From: Hymenopus coronatus | Lineage: Eukaryota; Arthropoda; Insecta; Mantodea; Hymenopodidae | Direction: 5' to 3' | Assembly: GCA_030762935.1 (NCBI GenBank) | Contig: CM060900.1 | Location: forward strand, 396,507,132 to 396,571,131 | Length of the DNA: 64,000 bases | In this document: piece by piece, positions 11,820 to 22,978 of the stretch | How the letters are laid out: the number at the start of each line of letters is the position of its first letter | Numbering within the stretch: position 1 is the first letter of the stretch | Position numbers and translations under genes: made by a program | The notes under the pieces: model-generated | Told to the model about the DNA's origin: nothing | The model's database searches: none | Seen by the model: the letters and a program-made list of their open reading frames with translations, nothing else

Positions 11820-12420
11820 GCGCACACAGTTACGAAAACACAGAGCAGTCAGCGGTATAAAGACAGGACAAGATTACACCACGTTACATGTATTGACATT
11901 ATATGTGTATCATTTTAATTCATAAATTAATACAATACAAAGTATTTCATAATATGATTACTTTATTAGTAAATAAAACGCCTTGTACTTGTATAAATAA
12001 GAGTATAAAGCTTCAAAAAAATAGAGAAAAATAATGTGCAGAGCTTTGAAGAGATAGTGAACATAAATCAATCAAGCTCACCCAGAATTCATTGTAGTGA
12101 ATTAAAAGATACATGACTATTGTGTCGAAAGAAAAGGCTGTCTCCTCCTGTTATTCAAAATATGTTTGAATCGGCCACAAGTTTATTCAGTTTCGAACGC
12201 GTGCCCTTTCATGTTTTCGACATTTTTCAACCTACGCTCTCTTTCAGTGTTCGTTGATTTATCTACTAGCAGAAAATGAATGAAGTCAGGCAGTGAGCAC
12301 GTTTTAAAACGGGCTGAAGGCACCACGTTTACTCCTTCACGCCATAGTTATACTCTGTGTGCACCGAAGCTCAATTCGGCAATTTCGTGATCAAGCACCG
12401 AACTCTAGTCATTACGCTTT
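11820..12420 (+). repeat. Repeat family R-b, copy 1
   Basis: About 600 bp matching three other places in the window. Shared blocks in order: gcacacagtta, ttacatgtattgacattata, ttcataatatgatta, agtataaagctt, caaaatatgtttgaatc, acaagtttattcag, gacatttttcaa, ctctttcagtgttc, tttatctactagcag, ggcagtgagca, ttatactctgtgtgcaccga and cggcaatttcgt. No frame is conserved between copies, so it is a non-coding dispersed repeat of unknown class. Confidence 0.75.
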
Positions 12421-13080
12421 GAAACCTTGGAGACCTCTGTCTGTGTCCTGTAAACTTCCCTTCATCACACCCAGTCCTCTTGGTGGTGATAAGCACAAAA
12501 TATCCGCGTCGGGTCGAGGTGCGAAGTATTCCCTCCGTTCTCAGGTCATGGCCATGGTCATGTTGCTCTTTCTTGTTTAACATGATAATGTTAGGACTGT
12601 GTTTTTGAAAGTGTCTAATCCCCGTTCTAAAGAATGCTCAACCAATGTGGTGAATACAGATGATACATGAAATGAAATTATAAAAAGTAAAAGCAAATCT
12701 GGAAGGAAGCATACATTAGTACTTACCTAAATGTCCTTGGCCACTCATGTCGTTGAACTGCGTGATATTTTGGGCGCATTTTCTCGAAAATACAGTAAGT
12801 ATGCTACAAAACTTGGCCGTACGCGCACGGTTCGTCTCCCAGTCACATACTGTACACTTGGCCGGCAGTCGCACGGCCCGTCACTCAGTCACACATTCGT
12901 GGACGTCGAATAAAATACCAAATCCCATTAACAACTATCAGAATAAACAAAAAAAAAAAAAAAAGTTTTGTATCCTTTATTTTTCAAGTTGTCCCATAAA
13001 ATCAAATCTCCTCCGTAATATCAGGGGACCAAGCGGACAATAAACTCTTACTAATGTTTCTATCCCCAAAATTTTTCGCA
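12421..13080. other. Spacer between R-b and a transposase relic
   Basis: Contains a 15-bp A-run near 12950. The sequence aagttgtcccataaa near 12984-13000 resembles a Tc1/mariner terminal repeat and could be one end of the relic at 13085-13690, but I found no partner at the other side. No gene was seen. Confidence 0.35.
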
Positions 13081-13084
13081 TTTA

Positions 13085-13690
13085 ACTATAATGATTCATG
13101 AGCTGTATACGCGGTGGCAGAATCGTGCTGAAAATATTCAGACCGACATTCAATGTCCCGCAGCTGCTCGGAAACATGGTGCCAGTATAGCTTTCTGCAT
13201 TTATGCCATTCTCACAAAAATAGGCCCTATGTTCTCTATCCATATATTGCGCACCATACTTCGATTTTTTGATCATGCAAGGAAATTTCAGGAACGAAAT
13301 TGGGTTATTGTGTAGCATAATATCGGTTGTGCTGTGATCACACATGACAATGTAAATGAAACCTTGCTTCGTCACTGAACAGCATTAATCGTGGATCGAT
13401 TGTTCCAAAATTAACATTCCTCAAAATCCGTTATAGAAATTTACCCGACTCTAATGATCACCTGGTAGCAATTCCTGGATAGTAGTAACCTTATGTGATT
13501 TGAGTTTCAAAAGTTTTGTTGTTTTCCATGCTGAAGCTTTCGAAATGTCAGTTTCTTGTGCAATACGCCTAAGAGATTTTTGAGGTGATCGTTCTAAAAT
13601 GCCTGCGATTTCGTCTAATTTCTGCTCCGCAAGCGCTGGCCAGTTTGCCTTTCTTTCCTATCGCAAATTGATCCCGTCTCACTGAGTGTA
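13085..13690 (-). pseudogene. Mariner-like transposase relic
   Basis: Read on the minus strand from about 13690. An N-terminal helix-turn-helix segment (SLRRIAQETDISKASAWKTT) is followed by TTIQELLPGDH, typical of insect Tc1/mariner-like transposases with a VQELxPxD-type linker. Then comes a catalytic-domain segment with PISFL, YFCENGINAESYTGTM and a degenerate tail. Stops and frame changes interrupt it (after GDH and near 13370), and the usual aspartate-containing catalytic motifs are not intact. It is related in type to the relics at 6.2, 41 and 50-51.5 kb. Confidence 0.75.
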
Positions 13691-13699
13691 TTTACAAGC

Positions 13700-15090
13700 A
13701 AACAAACAGCCTCTCTACAGGAACACGCACGCCGGAAATTTAGTTTTAAATTGCCTTACAACTTCCCTACAAGATGGAGTAAGCACACACGTATCGTACA
13801 TACATACTTATTGTGGAACTATATACTGCATTTTGAAAGCACTTCAAGCAAAACTAAAAACTTCTGAACATTCCTAATATTATGCAAGTGTGAACTGGCT
13901 ATAACAGAAGTAAGACTGACACATGTATGACGACAGAACGGATGTGTGACACGCACAAAGGGAGATGCAGCAAAGGTCACATAGGCCTTACTTCAGCCAG
14001 CCAAGTTTTGGTTCAAACGTACTGCATATTTGTATAAACTCTAGTCTTCTCTACGTGTTTGTGTTCTTCCACCCGGCATATACGAGTACATATATTAGTA
14101 CGTCATTCACAAAGTCAAATACATTTCAGAGGGAATTTCAATTTTTCCAGCCAGGTAAAATCTACACTAAATCCTAAAGTTAAGACCGTTATTTTTCCAG
14201 CACACGGGCTTTTTTAAGTATTTACGTTATTTGAACTAGTTAAAAATATACGAATATCTTTACCATTGGAGCAATTCAAACTTCAATTTTTCGAAATATT
14301 ACAGTTGCTCTATTGTATTTGGACTCCTTTAAGATAAAAAGTCAGTTTAAAGTAAACAGTGCGCATGTAGGCGTATCTACCTGGAGGGAAACACTTCGAA
14401 AACATAGCTTCTGATACTCGTTACTTAAATCTTATTTCGGCCTTTTTCAATCAGTTACCAGTGCCCTAACTATATTGGAAGTTTGGGCTTTCAGGTTATG
14501 CAACTTCTTAATAAACAGCAAGTGATGTAGCCCAGTAAGAAGGACTGGACCAGTTTGTATGCAGTATCACAGGGTTCCTCAAGATTACAAACTTATTTAG
14601 TAGTTTCATTGGGAAAGAATAAAATTAAAGAGGGTTGAAGCAATATTATAACACTTGCTCTTAAGAAAAGATTAATTCCTCTATCCCACCAGTATTAAGT
14701 TTGCTAAATTCTTGAGCCATTATCTCAGAAACTGTTTGAAATTTCATACTGAAATATCTATAAGATATAGATTTATGCCTTATAAACACACTGATGTAAT
14801 TTTATATATAATGCTATTTACTAAGAAATACAGTTTTTAATTACACATTATCTTGATCAAAATATATTGGCATTTAATTTTAACATATCGTTGTAGGACG
14901 TATTAGCAACAAAGTAGGTCAGAGGAAGAATTACGGTATTCGATATATTCTCAAAATGTCATTCAGCTATCTTCAATAGGTTCAAGAAAACCGGTGATTA
15001 TCAGAAAATAATCGCACACTGGTTAAAAATATTGAATTTGTAAGATAAATCTTCCCCAAAAAGGTAAGCTGAACGTTATCTCCCTACTCT
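13700..15090. other. Intergenic stretch, nothing recognised
   Basis: AT-rich, with only short chance frames. No internal repeat, tRNA-like element or transposon end was identified. Confidence 0.4.
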
Positions 15091-15099
15091 TAAGAACAT

Positions 15100-16140
15100 A
15101 GGACTTACGAAAATGCATGTTAGAGGACCTCTGAATCCAACAGAGCCTTCTCAGACAATGGTTAGTGTATGTGTTGCGTTTGCGTGTGGCAGCATAGCTT
15201 AAAAACCAAAAGTCCGTTAAATACTTAGTATTTCAGTTTAGTGTCCTAAGGATCGACACGCAGATTTCGAAGAAAATTCCGGATCCCGAGATACGCTTCA
15301 CATGGAACATGTTTAGAAATGTTTGATTTTCTAAAACGTGGCTTTAATGGTTTTGATTATAATGATTTATTTAAGATATCTTCATCACAAACGAAATATA
15401 TATCTTGAATTTTCTAGGAAAATTCTGAGGACCTCTTCACTTCGGGTGACTTTTGTATGACTGGTAAACCGCAAGAAGTAGGCAAAAACATCCCACACAA
15501 AAAGTAAATCTCATTCTTTTTGGTAGTGTTTAATGCCCGCTTTTACTGCTCTGGCACCGCAGGCGATGACATTGATGATACATGAAGATGGAGCCCAGGT
15601 GGAATGAGATGGCGGGGGAAACCGGAGAACCCGGAGAAAACCCGCCCCTGTGCCGCTTTGTCCATCACAAATCTCACATGCGGTCGCTTGGGACCGAGCC
15701 CGGTCCGACTAGGTGAGAGGTGAGTGGTCTGACCACTCGGCCACAACGCGGCCCGTAAATCTCATTAGAACACAATATTTTCATATACAGCTTTTGTAGA
15801 GTTAACAATTTCCGAGACACTCTATATTATTGGTTTCAATGTTAAAATACTTGAGCTTTTCCCAAGCAAACAGTCGTCGTTCGTTTAATATCTGTTTTGT
15901 TTTACTCCTGACTGTGTAGAGAGAAACGAATTTCAATGAGAACGGCATAGCGACAGCTTTTAAAACATCTGGCTATAGTTACCCAGTGTTATAGTCTAGT
16001 TATAAGGATATAAATAAATAATAATTTAATCTGCTAATTTTCATCTCGATTAGCCGAAATAGATACAAGAGTAAGCTTTTAAAATAACAGTGTGTGAAAT
16101 GCTGGGTAGAGAAAGTAATATGAATGGAACATGTCAGATT
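15100..16140 (+). repeat. Repeat family R-a, long copy split by a SINE
   Basis: The most complete single R-a copy. In order: gtgtggcagcatagcttaaa, agtccgttaaatac, ggatcgacacgcagatttcg, ggctttaatggttttgatta, atatatatcttgaattttct, gaggacctcttcacttcggg, actggtaaaccgcaagaagt, then the SINE at 15516-15754, then tagagttaacaatttccgag, ttggtttcaatgttaaaata, tgttttactcctgac, gcgacagcttttaaaacatc, tctcgattagc and ggtagagaaagtaatatgaa. No coding capacity. Confidence 0.75.
15516..15754 (-). mobile_element. SINE-1, full-length copy with 12-bp target duplication
   Basis: On the minus strand: tRNA-like head with accgagtggt-type A box, cctctcacc and a degraded B box, then the SINE-1 body with ttctccgggttctccggttt. 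It is flanked by perfect direct repeats gtaaatctcatt at 15504-15515 and 15755-15766. The target is an R-a copy, whose sequence resumes in register after the SINE. The 141-codon-type frames seen in other SINE-1 copies are likewise SINE shadows. Confidence 0.95.
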
Positions 16141-18322
16141 TTTGCGTGAAGTAGCGTGGAATGCCAAGTACAAAATGACACTTGTAAGACTTTTGCCTAA
16201 CATAATATCATTCAATTATATCATTATGGTATCCATCAAATTACAGTGAAAATTCCTATCTATAACACTACACACGTCATTTGATCTCCACTTCCGTTAA
16301 CAGAAAGCAATACATGTGTGTCTATTGTTGTCAAATATTTCGAGTATATCCTCCCAAACACAAAATAGAAAGAAAAGTTTATTTGAACAAGGATATGAAA
16401 TCATCTATTCGGGAGTTGAGACAAAAAAGGACGCTTAGGGAAATTGTTCGAATAGGTGTTTTTTCTCACTAATGCATCCTTAAGCCTACGTAGCATCCTA
16501 ATATATATAATACACACTGTCTGGGAATCTTATCGGGACTCCGGCACCGATTCCTTTTTTTCCATTTTCCCTACATTTCCTTTGTTTGCCATTTTATTTT
16601 TATTTACAAATACACATATATGTATACACTTACAAACACACAAACACTGATGTCTAAGACTAGACTCAAACCCAACTTTTTTAATTATGTCTTTCAACAT
16701 TTAAGTAATGCACAAATATAGGAAGCTCCAAATATTAAGGGACACTGAAAGTGAAATTTCGAAATAGTTGTTGGAAACTTTTGGCATTTACCAGGTGGCC
16801 CAACTGCCCCGTAGATTCCTTCTTGCGATAAAAGAGTTGCAGAACTCAACGGGGTTATTTCAAGTTAAAACGAGCCAGTAGTGAACTAGCAAGAGATAGG
16901 TGCCGACTACCCCCTCTCAATAAGCGTGACTCGCCTCACTGTCTCCGCGATACACAAGAGGGGTAAAACGAAGGTCTCTCGGGCAGTTCCCCATTTACCG
17001 GTTTTAAATTTTTGTAGGCCCGTTGAGCTATTTAACACTTTTAACATTCGAAGGAATATCTGCACACACCAAATACGGGCATTCGGGCCACCCGGTATAG
17101 ACATCAGCATCCAGCTATCCTCGCCTGTACAGACAGACATTGAACAATTCATCTGTTTCCTTACTTACACTTAGCTACATATTCACATATTCAAAATACT
17201 GCAGGTGCTTCAGTTTTTGTTTAAATACAGCAGAAAGTTCCTAGAAATGTGCAGAAGTATTTATTGTAATGTTACAACGACAAAATTATTCTTTTACAAG
17301 TAATAATTTTTGAAAACACTGTTTTCCTGAAAGTAGTATTAATTTCCAACTTTTTAAAGATCATTTAACAATTCAATAATAGTTATTGCAATATCACAAT
17401 TTAACTTTTTGTGTGAGGTTCAGAGCTGCATTTCAGAAAATGTTAACAGTTTCCTCAAATTCTCAGGGACGTGGAACATTTTGTTTTTCCAATATATTTA
17501 CATAGTAGACTTTATGAAATAATGTTCATCATTCAAGGTATTTATCCAATTTGAATGACATTTTCTGTTCATATGAGCAACACCAATGGAATCATAATGA
17601 CATTTTCAGAAAAATCTATACAGAAATATAGAACTTTCAAATTTCACACCTAATATTCCTTAGAGACAGTAAAAAAGAAATTAGATCAAAATGTTGTGAC
17701 GTCATATATTGCAAACCAACTTACATCCCTGTTGCAGCCTATTGGCATGTGCAGGTTAATCACAGATCGCATTTCACCTGCCGTCAGTAACTCATGGTCG
17801 CTGTAGTATATATCTTATGTCTTGCTTGCGGTTTGACTTTACATAACTTTGAGCCAACTGCTTGAGAATTTCTATACCTTGTAATGGCACAAATAGGTAG
17901 GATAGGTTTTGTCGCGCTCCATGTGCCGTTTAAAAGTTTGTACAAAGCTATTCAAAAAGCTCAGCTCACGCCTGTTTCATTTACTTTTATGCGTAATTTA
18001 TTTAACACTGAGAGCCCACAAAGAATTTGAAGTTTACTTTGACATTATTGAGCTACACCATTGACGTCACTTAATAGCTTTAAATTCACATCACATTCTC
18101 ATTTTCAAGACAAAATAACACCAATGAATTATAGTGCAAAATTGAATTATAGAAAGTGTGTTCAAGAGTAAACTGAGGATGGATATCACAATATTACATT
18201 CGTATACTACATCATCAAAGTTATTGTATGAAAACAAGAAACTCCTGTTTATTCACTTAGCAACTGTCATAAATCTCAGAAGGGCTTGGGCAGAGCAGAG
18301 GTTTTATTCACCTTACGACATG
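16141..18322. other. Intergenic stretch, nothing recognised
   Basis: The region 16780-17160 is less AT-rich and has overlapping open frames of about 80 codons on both strands without a recognisable motif. The rest is AT-rich. No repeat match to other parts of the window was found. A host exon cannot be excluded but nothing supports one. Confidence 0.35.
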
Positions 18323-18333
18323 CTTATATAACT

Positions 18334-18619
18334 TTTTTTTTATTGTTTCTTTTTTATAGCCCCCTTTAACATCTATGGTCATATCGGGGGCTTTCCACTT
18401 GAAGCAACTCGCTGTCTGCAGGTTCTTTTACCTTGGTTTAAATCATTTTAGTTTTACTCAAACACGCACACATTCACACTCGCATACAAATTTCCAGACT
18501 CTGTGGGGGATAAGGAATAATTCTGGCTAAAGAAAAATGTCCCACCCCAGCCGGGAATGGAACCCGTGATCCTCGGTTGAGAAGTCAGCTCGTTGACCAC
18601 GCGACCACGGAGGCAGTCT
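18334..18619 (-). mobile_element. SINE-5, full-length copy with target duplication
   Basis: On the minus strand a tRNA-like head (gactgcctccgtggtcgcgt, ttctcaacc anticodon-like region, B-box-like gggttccattcccgg) is followed by a body with ccagactctgtggggg-type sequence (seen on the plus strand) and a 3' block ccgatatgaccatag. It ends in A-rich DNA, which appears as a T-run at 18334. Flanks cttatataact (18323-18333) and cttacataact (18620-18630) are a target-site duplication with one mismatch. Confidence 0.9.
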
Positions 18620-18839
18620 CTTACATAACTGTACTACATCCAGAACTACTACTTCTCATAGACGGGTGAAATTAGTTTTAATATCAAATTTATTATCAGA
18701 GCTAATCGAACACCTCTAAGCTTTGGCTTCTGTCTCTGAGCATCTGCATTGCCACATTACTCGATTTTGCGATTCATATAGCCGGTCGTGACTCTCAGCC
18801 AATCCCAGGATATTATGTGATATACAGGATATAACATAA

Positions 18840-21060
18840 TAATTATTCCTAATTTTCTGATTCGGATATATTGCTGCATTTATGTTTCACATTTGTGCTT
18901 TCTCTATCAAGTATATACACTGTGCATGCATAGTAGTTGCAGAATAGATTATGTTCTACCCAAAAATTCGATAGCGAGATTTCATCGAAAATACATCTGA
19001 AAAAAAGTAATTTTAGATAAAGATCGGTGTGGTGGCGTTTGTGTGTTTCTCTTAGGACGACATAGCTCAAAAACGAAGATGCCATAAAATAACCAAGCTT
19101 GGTATATAAGTTTATTAACTTCCAGGAATATGGGACGAAGAATGTCAATAAAGTACCCTTTCAATGGAAATCATGTTGAAAGATTTGTTTTCCTTAAAAA
19201 TGACTTTAATCACTTTGATTAAATACAATAGATACTTTAAAGAAGTTTGCGAGACAAATAAAAGATATCTATACCTTGAATATATGGGAAATAACCTCTA
19301 AAGACCTCTTCATTGCGGATGAATGTTTCATAAAACACTAGAATAAAACACATAATTTATGTGATATATGTCACTCTATATATCATATTTGTATGTACAA
19401 TGTAGATAGTAGATATTATATCACCCAAAAATTAGATACCGAGATTTCACGGGAAATATATGTTTCGAGATCCCTGAATCAAAAAAGAAAAAAAAAATGT
19501 TTTTATAAGACAGTGCGCATGCGAATCTCTGTGGTGTGTGCGCGCGAGCTACATAACTCGAAAACGAAAAGTCTGTTAAATACCAAACTTGGTATTGAGC
19601 ATCTTCCAAGGATACGACACGAGGATTTTCAGAAAAGCCCTACTCACAACGAACTTAATATATATTTTTTTTAAGTTTTATTTCTCAAAAATATCTCAAA
19701 CAATTTTCATTAAAATACCATGTGTTTAAGATAGCTTAATCACGAAAGAAATATATAACTTGAATTTTCTGGGAACAGCCTCGGAAGACCTCTTCATTCT
19801 GGGTGACTGGGTATAACTGGTAAACCGTAGGAGATAGATAAATCTTTTTACAAAAAAAAAAAAAAAAAAAAAAAAATGTAGATCTCGTAATTTATGTGAT
19901 GTACATTTCTTCTAGAGTTAACTATTTCCGAGATCCTTTTGTTACTGGTTTAGTTACTAAAATACTCTCTCTAGCACATAAGTACAACATACGTAATAGG
20001 CAGAGCAGGCATTATATTCTACCAAAAAAATTGATATAGAGATTTCACCGGAAATTCATGTTTTGAGACCCTTAAAAGCATTTCTTGAAAAGGGTGAATG
20101 TATATGCCTGAGAACAGCAAAACTCAAAAAGGAAAAGTCCATTAAATACCAAATGTGGTATTTAAGTACAGTATCTCCGAAACATGCGACACGAAGATTT
20201 TCAATAAAATCCCTCCACCCCAAATTACCTTTTATATGGCAAAATTATCAAAATGTTTCATTTTTCCAAAAAAGTTGTGACGCTTTTGATGAAACTGTCA
20301 TATCTAAGTATATCTAATATGGCAAATGGAATGTTTATGTTGAATTTCCCAGGAATAGCCTCGTTATTCTGAATGCATCTTACAACCGTAAGAGATGGAT
20401 AAAAAATGTATATCTCCTCAAAGCACACAATTTATGCCCCTTGTTGTAGAGGTAACCTTTCCAAGATATTCCTTGTTATTGGTTTCAATTTTAAGATACT
20501 TTAACTTTTCTCAAACAGGAAGTCGTCCATGTTTCTTTTGTTGTACTCTGGACCATGCAAAGAAGCAAATCTCAATCACAATCGCATAGTGAGAGTTTTT
20601 AAAACATTTGAATACCGCTTTAGTATAGTGTATTCCCTTAGTTCCCTTTGACTTAAGAGGAACAAAGTAATAAGGTCATTGTGCTAACGCTTATTTGATA
20701 AACATGGAGTAGAACGAAGAATAGCGTTTTTTTTTTAAGTTTCTTTGTAGAACAGGTAGAGAAAGTCACGTGAATTAAACACCTAATGTGCTTTCAAACA
20801 GGATCTCTTCCGCGTTTCTTTTATTTTACTCTTGGCCATATAGAGAAGGAAATTTTAACGACAATAGAACAGTGACGGCCTTTAAAACATTTTACTCCTT
20901 TGAGTCTAGCGTATTCTCAAATTTACGTTCTACTTAAAATAAACTAAGCAAAAAGACTATTTCTACTAATGTTAATCTTGATTAGCATGGTGTAGATAAA
21001 AGAAAAACCTTCCTTAAAAATAGTTTGTTTGCAGAACGGGTAGAGAGAGTCATATGAACG
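18840..21060 (+). repeat. Repeat family R-a, tandem cluster of diverged copies
   Basis: Three successive head-to-tail copies start near 18840, 19390 and 19990. Each has a caaaaattcgatagcgagat-like or equivalent block, then cgacatagctcaaaaacgaa or equivalent, an aagcttggtatataagttta-like block, a gaaataacctctaaagacct-like block and an actggtaaaccg or similar block. The third runs on into the distal modules (tctttgtagaacaggtagag at 20739-20758 and its repeat at 21031-21050). A long A-run lies near 19852-19875. Frames inside are chance. Confidence 0.65.
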
Positions 21061-21300
21061 GAAGACGCCAGCTTTTGTTTTACGTTCTGCGTACGGACGG
21101 TGAAGGAACGAAGTGCCTGAAAATTCTGCCCAAAATGAACCCGAGGTCCATGGAGCGAATAGGTACCCGATATTCATTTTCTGATGATAAGAGTAATGCT
21201 CGGAAAAATCTAATCCAATATATTCACCCTAGCGAAATTCAAACTCGGGACCTCTTGAATGTGGGCAGGCACACTACCCCAAAACATAACGGTGGATTTT
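21061..21300 (-). mobile_element. SINE-3-like copy, degraded
   Basis: On the minus strand, cacattcaagaggtcccgag and tttgaatttcgctaggg resemble the SINE-3 head (cattcgagaggtccagggtt). Downstream, gggttcattttgggcag resembles the body block of the 8.3-kb copy. The junction with R-a at the left is not resolved. Confidence 0.4.
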
Positions 21301-22560
21301 AAATGTTCTTGTTATCTGGTAAAAAATAAACGATAGATGTCAGTTCGTTGTGTGCCACAGAACACATTTTGCGAGATATTTTCATGGTATACAAATGCTG
21401 AATTTGCAGTCATGCATTAAACACTTGGATCAGCTTATGACAATGCTAATATTCCTTGCCATTCTGTTTTTTCTAGACCGCGCAACATAGACTGTTCCAA
21501 CTGGATTCCTGAGTCAGAGTATTTGCGCGTACTCAACCACAGACCTCGATCATTGTTGAGGGTGAGCGCGAGCGCGAAAACCAATAGATCACTCGGCAAA
21601 GGCCATAGCGCAATGCTTGTCCTTTCTGAAATTTCATTTCAAAACTTGATTCATTCGCCAAGACGATAACTTGCTATCAATGATAAGCTGTATTGTATAC
21701 TGCAGGTAGGCCCCTGCGAGCTGTGAGTAGCTCGTTGCTATTTTCGTGTGCAATCAAGCTGGAACATCCTGATATGTCATGTTTACAATATTGGCCGGTT
21801 CCAGATAAGGAAATTAGAACCAGGAGTGAATCGAACTATTCTACTTTGAAGATTGGAGTTTGCACAAGACTGGAAATAATCTACAAACCAGACCGTTCGA
21901 AAGCACCATTAAGATATCTATATGGGGATTCTTGAGTATGAAAGCCATCCATTACCCCTCCAAAGGTGCAGAAATTCATCCCAGATGGTTCGTGTAATAA
22001 AATTCAAGCTTAATAATATTTATTATTCACATTTTTAACAATGAATTTGATAACACCATTATTAATAAGAGACATGGAAATGTATCAAGAACTATTTTAA
22101 ATATAACACTATAAATAGTAAACGAAGCATCCGAACATTACTTTATTCTATTTTACTTAAAAAAAAAAACACAAATTATATCAGAAAGTTTAACTATTCT
22201 CAAACATCTTGTTTATATCACACAATGTGCTTATTTTCCTTTGTGCCCACCTTTATTATAAAAGGACTTGGAAAGTTTTAGGGTCTGTTATTCTGTAGTA
22301 TTCTCTTACATAAATGGCGCAATAGATGGGAGACAATCGATTATTACTTTTCTTCTCTTTAGCCCTGTATTGGGCGAGTAGTTCTCATGTATCTCGTTAT
22401 TTATTCATCCTTCTTATGGCTTTGCATGTTCTCGCGCCTAGTGCCTTTCCAGAAGTCTCAATGTAGAAGTAGGCGACTCGAACTGGAAGTTCAATACCAA
22501 CAGTACATTTAAAAACAGCTGAACGATAAATATCCTCCAGGCGACTATTCACGTAATTAT
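21301..22560. other. Intergenic stretch, nothing recognised
   Basis: An 80-codon plus-strand frame at 21693-21935 has no motif I recognise. The remainder is AT-rich with a short A-run near 22161. Confidence 0.4.
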
Positions 22561-22569
22561 CAAAAGAGA

Positions 22570-22768
22570 AAAGTTTACTTTCTATAGTGCGTATGCACGA
22601 TTTACATAGTAAGTAGAATTGGTATTGTATTTCACCCAGAATTCCTATATCGAGATTTCACAGGAAATGCATGTTTTGAGTACTTCTGAATCCAAACGAA
22701 ATATGTTTAGAAAATGGTCAGGATGTGTCTGTGTGTGTACATGTTTGTGCGAGTGTGTACCTCTAGAG
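22570..22768 (+). repeat. Repeat family R-a, left part, ending in one minisatellite unit
   Basis: Contains cccagaattcctatatcgag and atttcacaggaaatgcatgt as in other R-a copies, then one minisatellite unit (aaatggtcaggatgtgt and gtgtgtacctctagag). The copy stops at 22768 where the hAT element starts and resumes at 25423. Confidence 0.7.
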
Positions 22769-22978
22769 CTGTGTTTCCCAACCGTTTGAAGTTCACGACA
22801 CCCTTGGGAATAACATTAAACACCAGGGGCACCCTTCCTTGAATTAAAAGAAAATTAAGCTTAATATGTTAATTTATTGAAACATTATATAATAATAACG
22901 TACACCATAACATGATACAGTAAACTTTACTACAATTACTGAGTAAAAATACATCAATAAATTTTGTTCGATTAATGA

